In this document: one piece after another, positions 1 through 7,175 of the stretch
Position numbering within the stretch: position 1 is the first letter of the stretch
How the letters are laid out: every line of letters begins with the position of its first letter
Assembly (NCBI GenBank): GCA_035798135.1
Contig: JAPFBR010000002.1
Location: 1-64,000, forward strand
Origin: Sediminicola sp035798135
Lineage (GTDB): Bacteria; Bacteroidota; Bacteroidia; Flavobacteriales; Flavobacteriaceae
Direction of reading: 5' to 3'
DNA length: 64,000 nucleotides
Program-made: the position numbers and the translations under genes
The notes under the pieces: generated by a model
Seen by the model: only the letters and a program-made list of their open reading frames with translations
Database searches by the model: none
Told to the model about the DNA's origin: nothing

Positions 1-67
1 CTAACCCTAGTCTAATTTTTCATTTAACGTACCCCTCCGAATAGATTGGTTTATTTATGCACCATTT

Positions 68-201
68 GCGCTAACGTCTCGACTATGAGTAGTTGCGTGG
101 ATTAGCACATAACTTTACAAGTAAACACCAAACTGAAAATTCTGCAGGAATTTTCAGAGTAGGCGAGAACAAGCAATTACTTAAAGCCATTGTTGTGCGT
201 T
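68..201 (+). repeat. attC-like inverted-repeat element A
   Basis: The outer ends form an imperfect inverted repeat, with AAC at 73-75 and GTT at 192-194. The left arm (AAC, a seven-base spacer, then ACTATGAGTAGTTGCG) pairs with the complement of the right arm near 170-194 (GCAATTACTTAAAG..CATTGTT). An inner perfect 10-bp hairpin, CTGAAAATTC / GAATTTTCAG, lies at 133-156. It is the same family and orientation as the elements at 1086, 1646, 2923 and 6222. The AAC/GTT ends, the asymmetric spacer and the variable inner hairpin resemble integron attC sites; that assignment is inference. Confidence 0.6.
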
Positions 202-206
202 CGTTT

Positions 207-1064
207 TTAATTTTTCAATAGTTTTTTTAGTTCCTTTTGGTATATAGGATTTTCCCCAATTGTATTATGTTTTTCTCCCTCAAGAAGTATCAACTTGTCT
301 TCTGGTTTAAAATTCTCTTTGAGCTTTATTGAACTTCCATAATGGATTTCGTCATCTGCATCACCATGGAATATTAAAACAGGCATCTTGCAATTTTTAA
401 TAAATTCATTTGTCTTAAAAGTATATCTTATTAAGAGATTTAGAGGTAAAAGTTTAGCGATTTTAACTTCTAATGGTACGTTACTTGATTCTTTCGGTCG
501 CGTATCATAATCTTCACCACCACAATACGGGGCTTGCAATATCAGATACTTTGGATTGTTAGAAGATGCTAATTTTGAAGCCATAGAACCTCCCAATGAA
601 TATCCAACGATAATTATATTATCTTCTGAATAGGTCTTTTTTAATTCATCATATAACATCTGATTATCTTGATACAATTGACTTTCACTTTTTATGGAAC
701 CTTCGCTTTTTCCATAACCCCTATAATCTGTCATAAAAATATCATAGCCGAGATTTGTGTAAAAATCGGCTTGTTTTCCATACCCTTCTAGAGAACCTCC
801 ATTACCATGTAAATAAAAAATAATACCCTTAGTGCTATCTGCTTTGAATAGTAGGTTATTTAAACTAACTCCATTTATGGTTTTAAGGTTGATTTCTTCA
901 AAATTTCCTTTAAAGTCAAATTTATAATCGGCAGTCAACTTGGACGGAACGAAAATTAACTTTTCTTGATAGAAGTATATAAGACTACATAAGACCACAT
1001 ATAGGAATACTAGAATTATTCCTATGATTTTCGAGATTTTTATTAATTGTATTTTTATTTTCAA
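207..1064 (-). CDS. membrane-anchored alpha/beta hydrolase
   Basis: This 285-residue protein has an N-terminal membrane segment at about residues 12-31, so the catalytic domain is probably anchored facing the periplasm. The oxyanion motif LHGNGGS is at about 85-91 and the nucleophile elbow GYSLGGS puts Ser at 156. The acid is in HGDADD (about 233-238) and the likely catalytic His is 266. The layout matches the ABHD13/YfhR-like serine hydrolase group; the substrate cannot be told. The gene lies between two attC-like elements with little spare sequence, as in a gene cassette, and its base composition is AT-rich compared with genes beyond 6.7 kb. Confidence 0.8.
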   Translation of the reverse strand: MKIKIQLIKISKIIGIILVFLYVVLCSLIYFYQEKLIFVPSKLTADYKFDFKGNFEEINLKTINGVSLNNLLFKADSTKGIIFYLHGNGGSLEGYGKQADFYTNLGYDIFMTDYRGYGKSEGSIKSESQLYQDNQMLYDELKKTYSEDNIIIVGYSLGGSMASKLASSNNPKYLILQAPYCGGEDYDTRPKESSNVPLEVKIAKLLPLNLLIRYTFKTNEFIKNCKMPVLIFHGDADDEIHYGSSIKLKENFKPEDKLILLEGEKHNTIGENPIYQKELKKLLKN

Positions 1065-1085
1065 TTGGCTTTGGTTTTAATGACG

Positions 1086-1218
1086 CACAACGGTTTGTGT
1101 ATGATTAGTTGCGGGTTTACGTGCGAGGAATTTCCAACGGAAATTCAGACGTAGTAAACATGCAACGACCTTTGGTTAAGCTCAAAATTGAGCAATTATT
1201 TTTATACATTGTTGTGTG
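1086..1218 (+). repeat. attC-like inverted-repeat element B
   Basis: AAC at 1089-1091 and GTT at 1211-1213 bound an imperfect long hairpin. The left arm AACGGTTTGTGTATGATTAG pairs with the complement of the right end near 1195-1213. The inner hairpin GAATTTCC-aac-GGAAATTC at 1128-1146 differs in sequence from that of the other copies but sits in a comparable place. It separates two minus-strand genes. A short reading frame crosses the element and is not considered a gene. Confidence 0.6.
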
Positions 1219-1226
1219 TAGTGTTT

Positions 1227-1619
1227 TTAATCCGCTTTATTATTTTCTATTCGCCAAGGTGGGTTTACTCTATTTTCTCCACCATAAAATAGTATAAGTT
1301 GATTTCCGTCAACATCTTTTAATCTTGCTTCTCTCCATAACCATCTTTGGTCGGTTGGTTCTTGGTCAAATTCAATTCCATTTTTTTTTATTTTTTCAAC
1401 TTCTTCGTCAAGATTTTCACATTCAAAGTACACATAAATTCCTTCTCCTTTTGGTAATTCCTCCGTTTGATGGATTGAAAAGGTCGAGTTTCCATTAGGA
1501 CATTCAAATCTAGCATAGTGAGGAAGAGATTTAACAATCAATTTAAGTCCTAATTTTTCATAAAAAGGGATTGATTTTGTTAAATCTAATGATGGAATTG
1601 TTATTTGGTTTAAGTTCAT
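1227..1619 (-). CDS. VOC (glyoxalase/bleomycin-resistance) family protein
   Basis: This 130-residue single-domain protein opens with the beta-strand/helix typical of the vicinal oxygen chelate fold (ITIPSLDLTKSIPFYEKLGL, residues 6-25). It ends with DVDGNQLILFYGG (about 103-115), where the last metal ligand or its replacement normally sits. VOC proteins act as small dioxygenases, isomerases or drug-binding proteins, often as dimers; the substrate here is unknown. No signal peptide is seen, so it is probably cytoplasmic. The gene is enclosed by elements B and C with almost no other sequence, and small VOC genes are common cargo of integron cassettes. Confidence 0.8.
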   Translation of the reverse strand: MNLNQITIPSLDLTKSIPFYEKLGLKLIVKSLPHYARFECPNGNSTFSIHQTEELPKGEGIYVYFECENLDEEVEKIKKNGIEFDQEPTDQRWLWREARLKDVDGNQLILFYGGENRVNPPWRIENNKAD

Positions 1620-1645
1620 ACTTTTCTCGGTCAGTTTAATTTACA

Positions 1646-1791
1646 TACAACGGTTTGGTTAAGGCAAGTAGCGTGGAGTAGGGACGAGTCCCGATAGCTA
1701 TCGGGATTGTCGGCTTTATTGATTTTTACTTGGTTTCTAAGATATCACTTTTCACCGGAATGCCCGCTATTTGCGCTTAACCCTTGTTATA
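1646..1791 (+). repeat. attC-like inverted-repeat element C
   Basis: AAC at 1649-1651 and GTT at 1786-1788 close a long imperfect hairpin. The left arm AACGGTTTGGTTAAG, followed by GCAAGTAGCG, pairs with CGCTATTTGCGCTTAA and CCCTTGTT on the right. The inner part carries a perfect 18-bp palindrome TCCCGATAGCTATCGGGA (1689-1706). It is very similar to element D over most of its length, although the intervening genes have diverged far more. Confidence 0.65.
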
Positions 1792-1796
1792 CACTT

Positions 1797-2888
1797 TTAT
1801 TTATCTTTTCCATATAAATATTCTCCCGCGGCATTTCCCATTTTCCGATAGTCGTGTCCAGTATCGGGTATTATCATTAATTTCCAGTTAAAATCAAACC
1901 CCATTTCTTCGGCGATGTCTTTAGATTTATTAAAAAAGTATTTACCTCTTTCCAAACGGTGTGTACCTTGTTTATCTACAGACGGTGAACGCAATATAAG
2001 ACCGCCTTGTTCATTTTCATTATCCAATTCGCCAATAAAGAGTACTAAATTCTTTTTAAAAGAAGTCTCGATATTTTCTTTTGTTAAAACAGTATTCTCT
2101 ATACCAAATGGAAGTTCATTGTTAAAATCTGGTAAGGTATATGACCCTGAATTTGAAGCTAATATTCTATTTGCTTTGGAATTTGCTCGAAAAATGGCAA
2201 AACGATGTAAAATCTGGCCACCTGCCGAGTGTCCAAAAATATCATATTCCGTTTGTGTTGAGCCAAGAGCTTTAACAACATTATCAAATATTCTATCAAA
2301 GTCATTGTAAATCCATTCGTTTCTATTTGAGTTTATTTCAAAAGAAAACAATTCTTCGTCTAAAAAGACTTTGTTTGAATTTTGATCATACTTGGCACTA
2401 CTTTCTAGATTTAAATTATAAATCAGATTTCCCATATGATATGCTCCATAATCGTATTCCACTTCTTTGTACATAGGGGAAAGAATTAGTACTCCGTACT
2501 TTTCGGACTCCTCAATCCAAGCGTCTCGATAACTATCGCCATTTCGTCCAGATCCGGGAACAACTATCAAAACTCTAGATGTTGTCCTAAAATTTTTAGG
2601 CTTATGGTAAAATACTTTTATTTTTTTATCTTCATTTCCGACACCTCCTTCAATAAGAAATGCTCCGGAACCACTTTGAATATTTATTTCATTTACTATT
2701 AATTCTTTTTCAGGTGTTATATCACTTTTTTTAATAATATCCATAGAACAATGCGGACAAATGCCAGGCTCATTGAAAGCCAGTTCGTCACATGGTAAGT
2801 CACAAGGCTTACAAACATATTCACCTGTTTTGTTTTGGCAAGAAAAGAGTGTAAAAGAAATAAGAGCGATTAAAGAATATAGTTTCAT
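1797..2888 (-). CDS. lipoprotein hydrolase with Cys-rich metal-binding-like N-terminus (copy 1)
   Basis: The start is placed at the ATG giving MKLYSLIALISFTLFSC, a lipoprotein signal with the lipobox Cys at residue 17; an upstream in-frame ATG would add 13 residues that spoil the signal. Residues 24-50 carry Cys at 26, 29, 33, 44 and 47 with PHCSMD at the end, resembling the HMBD/YHS-type heavy-metal-binding segment. A PHB-depolymerase/LpqC-like alpha/beta hydrolase follows: VVPGSGRNGD for the oxyanion site, GHSAGG for the nucleophile Ser, and TGHDYRKM containing the probable catalytic His. It is probably a periplasmic or surface esterase; the substrate is unknown. It is a paralogue of the next gene upstream (3074-4156), and both end in YLYGKDK. 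Confidence 0.75.
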   Translation of the reverse strand: MKLYSLIALISFTLFSCQNKTGEYVCKPCDLPCDELAFNEPGICPHCSMDIIKKSDITPEKELIVNEINIQSGSGAFLIEGGVGNEDKKIKVFYHKPKNFRTTSRVLIVVPGSGRNGDSYRDAWIEESEKYGVLILSPMYKEVEYDYGAYHMGNLIYNLNLESSAKYDQNSNKVFLDEELFSFEINSNRNEWIYNDFDRIFDNVVKALGSTQTEYDIFGHSAGGQILHRFAIFRANSKANRILASNSGSYTLPDFNNELPFGIENTVLTKENIETSFKKNLVLFIGELDNENEQGGLILRSPSVDKQGTHRLERGKYFFNKSKDIAEEMGFDFNWKLMIIPDTGHDYRKMGNAAGEYLYGKDK

Positions 2889-2922
2889 AGTTGATTGTTG
2901 TGATTGATGTTTTCTAATTACG

Positions 2923-3068
2923 TACAACGCTCTTGGTTAAGGCAAGTAGCGTGGAGTAGGGACGCTCCCAATAGCTATCGGGATTGTAGGCTTTGTTGTT
3001 TGTTATTTGATGTCTAAAAAAGCACTTTTCAATGGAAAACCCGCTATTTGCCGGTAACCGATGTTATA
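2923..3068 (+). repeat. attC-like inverted-repeat element D
   Basis: AAC at 2926-2928 and GTT at 3063-3065 enclose 140 bp that align closely with element C, including GGTTAAGGCAAGTAGCGTGG and ACCCGCTATTTGC/CCGCTATTTGC at matching places. The inner palindrome is present with one base changed (TCCCAATAGCTATCGGGA, 2966-2983), so here it is imperfect. The similarity continues into the last codons of both flanking hydrolase genes, which points to a tandem duplication of gene plus element. Confidence 0.65.
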
Positions 3069-3073
3069 CACTT

Positions 3074-4156
3074 TTATTTATCTTTTCCATATAAATAGTC
3101 AGCAGCAGCCTCACTCATTTTCTTTTGGTCGTGTCCAATATTTGGTATTATTTCTAATTTCCAATTGAATTCTCTATTAAATTCAGATACGATATCCTTA
3201 GATGTATTGTAAAAATAGACACCTCTAGAGAGTCTACCTAAACCTTGTTTATCGGCTTCAGTTGAACGTCTTAGACTTCCTCTTTTTTCATTCTCATTAT
3301 CTTTCTCGCCTAAAAAAAGAATTAAGTTAGAACTATATTCAATTTTTTTTGCTGATTGAATTGTGCCTGCTAAACCATAAGGAAATTTATCAGAATCTGT
3401 AGGTAAAGTGTACCAACCAGAATTAGATGCTAAGATTCTATTCGCTTTATTATTTGGATTAAAAATTGAAAATCTATGTAGTACCTGACCACCAGCTGAA
3501 TGCCCAAACATATCGTAAGTATTTGTTTTTAAATTAAGACTTTGCTTAACATTTTCAAAAACTCTATCAAAGTCATTAAATATCCATTCTTCAGGATTAC
3601 TGCTTATTTTAAAACTTAATACTGCAGTTCTTTCTTTATTGATTTTTACGTCTTTGTACATGCCTGCTAAATTGTAATTCCAAAATTCAGGATAATTTTT
3701 TTCCGAATATTCAGGCGATAACACAAGTACATTGTATCTTTTCGATTTCTCAATCCAAGCATCTCGGTAATCGTCTCCATTTCGCCCGGCTCCAGGAACT
3801 ACATAAATAACTGGCGATTCAGATGTGAGATTCTTGGGTTTGTAATAATGGACGACTATTGTTTTTTCTTTTTGAAACCCACCCTCAACTAAAAATTTTC
3901 CTGCACCATTTCGAATATTTATTTCATTTAGGATTAGTTCTTTTTCGGGATTCAATTCGCTCTTTTTAATGAGTTCCATATTGCAATGAGGACAAATCCC
4001 CGCTTCTGTAAAAGTCAGTTTATCACAGGATAAATCACAAGGCTTACAAACGTACTCTTCGATTTGTTTAGGTTGAGCAATATTGTTTTGGGCAAACGAG
4101 TAATTGTATAAACAATTAATCATAATTATAATAAAGCTTATTGTTTTAATATTCAT
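3074..4156 (-). CDS. secreted hydrolase with Cys-rich metal-binding-like N-terminus (copy 2)
   Basis: The chosen start gives MNIKTISFIIIMINCLYNYSFAQ, a cleavable signal peptide ending in SFAQ; unlike copy 1 there is no clear lipobox. Cys residues at about 37, 40, 44, 55 and 58 form the same CKPCDLSCD...CPHCNM module. The hydrolase has VVPGAGRNGDDYRDAW, GHSAGGQVLHRF with the nucleophile Ser, and NIGHDQKKM with the probable His. It has the same domain order as the gene at 1797-2888 but many substitutions, so the duplication is old or the copies diverged fast. No attC-like element lies upstream; 230 bp of AT-rich sequence separates it from the divergent sensor kinase gene. Confidence 0.75.
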   Translation of the reverse strand: MNIKTISFIIIMINCLYNYSFAQNNIAQPKQIEEYVCKPCDLSCDKLTFTEAGICPHCNMELIKKSELNPEKELILNEINIRNGAGKFLVEGGFQKEKTIVVHYYKPKNLTSESPVIYVVPGAGRNGDDYRDAWIEKSKRYNVLVLSPEYSEKNYPEFWNYNLAGMYKDVKINKERTAVLSFKISSNPEEWIFNDFDRVFENVKQSLNLKTNTYDMFGHSAGGQVLHRFSIFNPNNKANRILASNSGWYTLPTDSDKFPYGLAGTIQSAKKIEYSSNLILFLGEKDNENEKRGSLRRSTEADKQGLGRLSRGVYFYNTSKDIVSEFNREFNWKLEIIPNIGHDQKKMSEAAADYLYGKDK

Positions 4157-4386
4157 GATTTTAGGTTTTAATAATTTGTTTCGTTTGGTCAAAAGTCCGC
4201 ATTAGTGCAATACTCATTTAAGAATATCGACGAATATGACATAAATGAGTACCCATAATTACTAGCTCATGATATTTTTAATAGGGCAGTAGATTATAAT
4301 CATTAGGGTGTAATAAATGAAGATTCATCTTAATATGATTTATGATATTGGGTATTGTGTATTTTTAACGATAATTTAAAGCTATA

Positions 4387-5469
4387 ATGGATAACTCTCT
4401 AATGCAATTAATCAATAATATTCTACAAAAACGATGGCTGAGTCATGTTTTGTTTTGGATAACGTTATTGGTTTTTTATACACTAACAATGCGAGGTAGT
4501 TATGGCTCGATATATATATCTTTTAGTCGTAATGCTATTTTATTACTCCCTCAAATAGCAGCTTCTTATTATATTATTTATTATTTAAATCCAACTTTCT
4601 TATACAAGAAAAAATACATACTCTTCGGAATTTTGTTTTTAATTGGAACCTACGTTTTCTCCGTTTTAGCACGTGTATTAGTAGTTTATGTAATTGAGGG
4701 GCTATATCGAGAACCACCATTCATGCAAGAATCTTTTTTGGAAATTGCAATGAACGTTAAAAAGATTTATAGAGAGTTTTTTTACCAAGTATATTTACCT
4801 GTATTTCTTGTTGTAAGCATTAAACTTTTAAAAGGAAGATTCGAAGATAAAAGTAGAAGGCAATTATTGGAAAAAGAAAAAATAATTGCAGAATTGAACT
4901 TTATGAGGGCTCAGATTCATCCTCATTTCTTGTTTAACACTCTGAATAATTTATATGTATTAACACTTCAGAAATCTGACAAAGCTTCTGAAACTGTTTT
5001 GAAACTCTCAGAAATGCTAGATTATATGCTATATAAATGCAATGATAAAACTGTTTCAATTTCCGAAGAAATACAATTGATTCAGAATTATATAGATTTA
5101 GAACAGTTGAGGTATGGAAATCGATTAGAGTTGGTTTTTAATAAAGATATCGATAATTCTCAAACGCAAATTGCTCCTCTAATTTTAGTTTCATTTATTG
5201 AAAATGCCTTTAAACATGGAGCTAGCGGAACTGTTGATATTCCAAAAATAAAAATAGAAATCAGTACTAAAAATGAACAATTGTTATTTTCCATATACAA
5301 TACAAAACCGGTACAAGTTCAAAAGGATACTACAAACTACAAAAATGGCATAGGACTCGTTAATACTAAAAGTCAACTGCAGTTAATCTATCCTGAAAAT
5401 CATTCATTAAATATAATTGAAGATAAAATATCCTATGAGGTAAAACTTCAAATAAATTTAAAAACTTAA
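4387..5469 (+). CDS. LytS-type membrane sensor histidine kinase
   Basis: In this 360-residue protein, hydrophobic segments at about 20-35, 49-67, 77-103 and 133-148 form a multi-pass N-terminal sensor. A short coiled stretch (about 150-172) leads to the His_kinase (PF06580) motif QIHPHFLFNTLNNLY, with the conserved His at 180. The ATP-binding N box is FIENAFKHG at about 264-272, followed by a GIGLVNT motif. It autophosphorylates and passes phosphate to a LytTR response regulator, most probably the product of the next gene, 24 bp downstream. The signal sensed is unknown. The pair lies on the opposite strand to the hydrolase genes and may be part of the accessory region. Confidence 0.9.
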   Translation: MDNSLMQLINNILQKRWLSHVLFWITLLVFYTLTMRGSYGSIYISFSRNAILLLPQIAASYYIIYYLNPTFLYKKKYILFGILFLIGTYVFSVLARVLVVYVIEGLYREPPFMQESFLEIAMNVKKIYREFFYQVYLPVFLVVSIKLLKGRFEDKSRRQLLEKEKIIAELNFMRAQIHPHFLFNTLNNLYVLTLQKSDKASETVLKLSEMLDYMLYKCNDKTVSISEEIQLIQNYIDLEQLRYGNRLELVFNKDIDNSQTQIAPLILVSFIENAFKHGASGTVDIPKIKIEISTKNEQLLFSIYNTKPVQVQKDTTNYKNGIGLVNTKSQLQLIYPENHSLNIIEDKISYEVKLQINLKT

Positions 5470-5493
5470 ATTGGTAGACATTAAAATAAATAA

Positions 5494-6207
5494 ATGAAGG
5501 TACGCTGTATTATTATTGATGATGAGCCGCTGGCAATAGCGTTGATTGAGGCACATGTTGCTAAAATTCCAAATTTGGAAGTAATTGCGACTTGTAGTAA
5601 TGTATTGGCTGGGTTTGAGGAATTAAAATCTAAGCAGGTAGATTTGTTGTTTTTAGATATTCAAATGCCATTGTTAACAGGAATAGAATTTTTAAAATCA
5701 TTGAGTAATCCCCCAAAAGTGATTTTTACTACAGCATACAGAGAATATGCAATTGAAAGTTATGAATTGGATGTGGTTGATTATTTACTAAAACCTATTT
5801 CTTTTGATCGTTTTTTTAAAGCGATTAATAAGTACTTTAAAACAGTTGAGAGCAATTATAAAACCAAGCTTGATATTTCTGATAAAGACCAAAATCCGGA
5901 TTTTATATATGTCAATGCAAATAAGAAACATTATAAAATTTTATTCAAAGAAATTATTTATGCTGAAAGTTTAAAGGACTATATACAAATACATACCAAA
6001 GAAGCATCCATTGTGACGAAGGATAAAATCAGTCATTTTGAACAAAAATTGCCAAAAAACTTCCTCAGAACCCATAGGTCATATATTGTTAATAGTGATA
6101 AAATTACTGCCTATACAGCCCATGATGTTGAATTAGGTACATTAGAAATTCCAATAGGAGTGAGTTATAAAATGGAAGTGCATAAAACTCTAAAAACACC
6201 TCAATGA
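5494..6207 (+). CDS. LytTR-family response regulator
   Basis: The 237-residue protein has an N-terminal CheY-like receiver domain with the acidic pocket IIDDEP (7-12), phospho-acceptor Asp55 in FLDIQMP, and the conserved Lys in LLKPIS at about 97-102. Residues from about 130 to the end form a LytTR DNA-binding domain (YVNANKKHYKI..., FLRTHRSYIVN). It is the expected partner of the kinase just upstream and should regulate genes carrying direct-repeat LytTR sites; no such repeat was recognised in this window. An attC-like element begins about 15 bp after its stop codon. Confidence 0.92.
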   Translation: MKVRCIIIDDEPLAIALIEAHVAKIPNLEVIATCSNVLAGFEELKSKQVDLLFLDIQMPLLTGIEFLKSLSNPPKVIFTTAYREYAIESYELDVVDYLLKPISFDRFFKAINKYFKTVESNYKTKLDISDKDQNPDFIYVNANKKHYKILFKEIIYAESLKDYIQIHTKEASIVTKDKISHFEQKLPKNFLRTHRSYIVNSDKITAYTAHDVELGTLEIPIGVSYKMEVHKTLKTPQ

Positions 6208-6221
6208 TTTTTTTAATTGCA

Positions 6222-6358
6222 TACAACGGTTAGGCTATGATTCGTTGTTGAGATTTGATGTTAATCAAATCGAGCTGGGAATCGTGCCGGATTAAATGTA
6301 CGAAAACTTTTGAATTGTAGTAAATAAGCTAAACAATGAATTATAGGCCTTGTTAGCG
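6222..6358 (+). repeat. attC-like inverted-repeat element E
   Basis: AAC at 6225-6227 and GTT at 6352-6354 bound the element. The left arm AACGGTTAGGCTATGATTCG matches the complement of the right end (AACAAGGCCTATAATTCATTG). The inner hairpin GATTTGAT-gtta-ATCAAATC lies at 6252-6271. The right end GTTAGCGCA resembles the attC core site GTTRRRY only loosely. It is the last copy before the tRNA-Met gene, in the same orientation as the other four. Confidence 0.6.
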
Positions 6359-6470
6359 CATGTGGTGTCGTTTTTTATTTTTTTCTCTTCTCAAATTCTT
6401 CTCTAATCAGTTTTTCCAAATCGTGTTCTTATTCACATTCTAAAGAGAAATTATTCCAAAAATATGGCAT

Positions 6471-6503
6471 AAAAAAAACGGACAGGTGTTGACCAATCCG
6501 TTT
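6471..6503 (-). terminator. rho-independent terminator of tRNA-Met
   Basis: On the minus strand AAACGGA pairs with TCCGTTT, with a short inner GG/CC pairing, and is followed directly by a run of eight T. It lies about 25 bp beyond the 3' end of the tRNA gene. Confidence 0.75.
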
Positions 6504-6527
6504 CTGTAGTTAAGGGATAAAACCTTG

Positions 6528-6601
6528 TAGCGAGAGCGGGGCACGATCCCGCGACCTCCGGGTTATGAATCCGACGCTCTAACCAACTGAGCTACCTCGC
6601 C
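6528..6601 (-). tRNA. tRNA-Met (anticodon CAT)
   Basis: The 74-base cloverleaf has acceptor GGCGAGG pairing with TCTCGCT, discriminator A, D-arm GCTCAGTTGGTTAGAGC, anticodon loop TTCATAA and T-arm GCGGG-ATCGTGC-CCCGC. CCA is not encoded. A CAT anticodon could also belong to an Ile-lysidine tRNA. The absence of an initiator-type G-C triplet in the anticodon stem argues against the initiator. The 3' end faces the accessory region, the usual side for tRNA-targeted integration. Confidence 0.9.
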
Positions 6602-6622
6602 ATTGCGCATTTTAAGCGGGTG

Positions 6623-6653
6623 CAAATATAGAGTTAAATTTCTTCCCAATCAA
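6623..6653 (-). promoter_or_regulatory. Bacteroidota-type promoter of tRNA-Met
   Basis: On the minus strand, TTG (complement of CAA at 6651-6653), a 20-bp spacer and TATATTTG (complement of 6623-6630) match the Bacteroidota consensus TTG/TAnnTTTG. The tRNA begins 21 bp downstream. Confidence 0.7.
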
Positions 6654-6737
6654 AATTCAAATGGTAAAATAATGTTGAACAATTATTTTTTTATCATGTA
6701 TAAATATATATATTGTCCAATGTAAACATTATAAAGA

Positions 6738-7121
6738 ATGAGTGATAAAGTGAAGTTCGAAGTTGAGTTTGTGATTCAATCATCCCAACCCTTATTATAT
6801 CAATATATTTCCACCCCTTCCGGCTTATCGGAGTGGTTCGCAGATAACGTAAACTCAAGAGGGGAACTTTTTACCTTCATTTGGGACGGTTCAGAAGAGG
6901 AAGCTAAATTATTAAAGAGAAAAAGTGATGAATTTGTGCGTTTTGCCTGGGTAGAGGCTGAGGACGACTCTTATTTTGAATTAAGGATTATTGTGGATGA
7001 AATTACATCTGATGTGTCCTTGTTCATTACGGATTTTGCAGACGATGATGAGGTGGATGAATCTAAGATGCTTTGGGAAAACCAAATCTCCAGTTTAAAG
7101 CAAGTTTTAGGTTCTTCCTAA
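6738..7121 (+). CDS. START-like domain (SRPBCC/AHSA1-type) protein
   Basis: This 127-residue acidic protein begins KVKFEVEFVIQSSQPLLYQYISTPSGLSEWFADNV, the typical first strand and helices of AHSA1/START-like folds; FIWDG and the long C-terminal helix complete the helix-grip shape. The family binds hydrophobic ligands or acts as a co-chaperone, and this short form is widespread in Bacteroidota without an assigned role. It lies next to, and in the same direction as, the aminotransferase gene 54 bp downstream. Confidence 0.8.
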   Translation: MSDKVKFEVEFVIQSSQPLLYQYISTPSGLSEWFADNVNSRGELFTFIWDGSEEEAKLLKRKSDEFVRFAWVEAEDDSYFELRIIVDEITSDVSLFITDFADDDEVDESKMLWENQISSLKQVLGSS

Positions 7122-7175
7122 AGGTTTTAGACCATAAATCAATATCTTTGCGCCTTGAATTTTCAAGGCTTTTTT

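Noticed and set aside
1..42. Possible C-terminal tail of a plus-strand gene (...FHLTYPSE, stop)
   Set aside because: Only about 13 codons are visible at the window edge, too little to tell from chance.
1109..1297. A 62-codon plus-strand reading frame
   Set aside because: It runs through the attC-like element B and into the 3' end of the VOC gene on the other strand; no family character.
6271..6290. GGGAATCGTGCCGG in element E resembles the tRNA-Met T-arm (GGGATCGTGCC)
   Set aside because: Only about ten bases agree and there is an insertion; not convincing as an attachment-site duplicate.
62..6358. A CRISPR array
   Set aside because: The repeats are long, few, imperfect and separated by whole genes, not by short uniform spacers; no cas gene is present.
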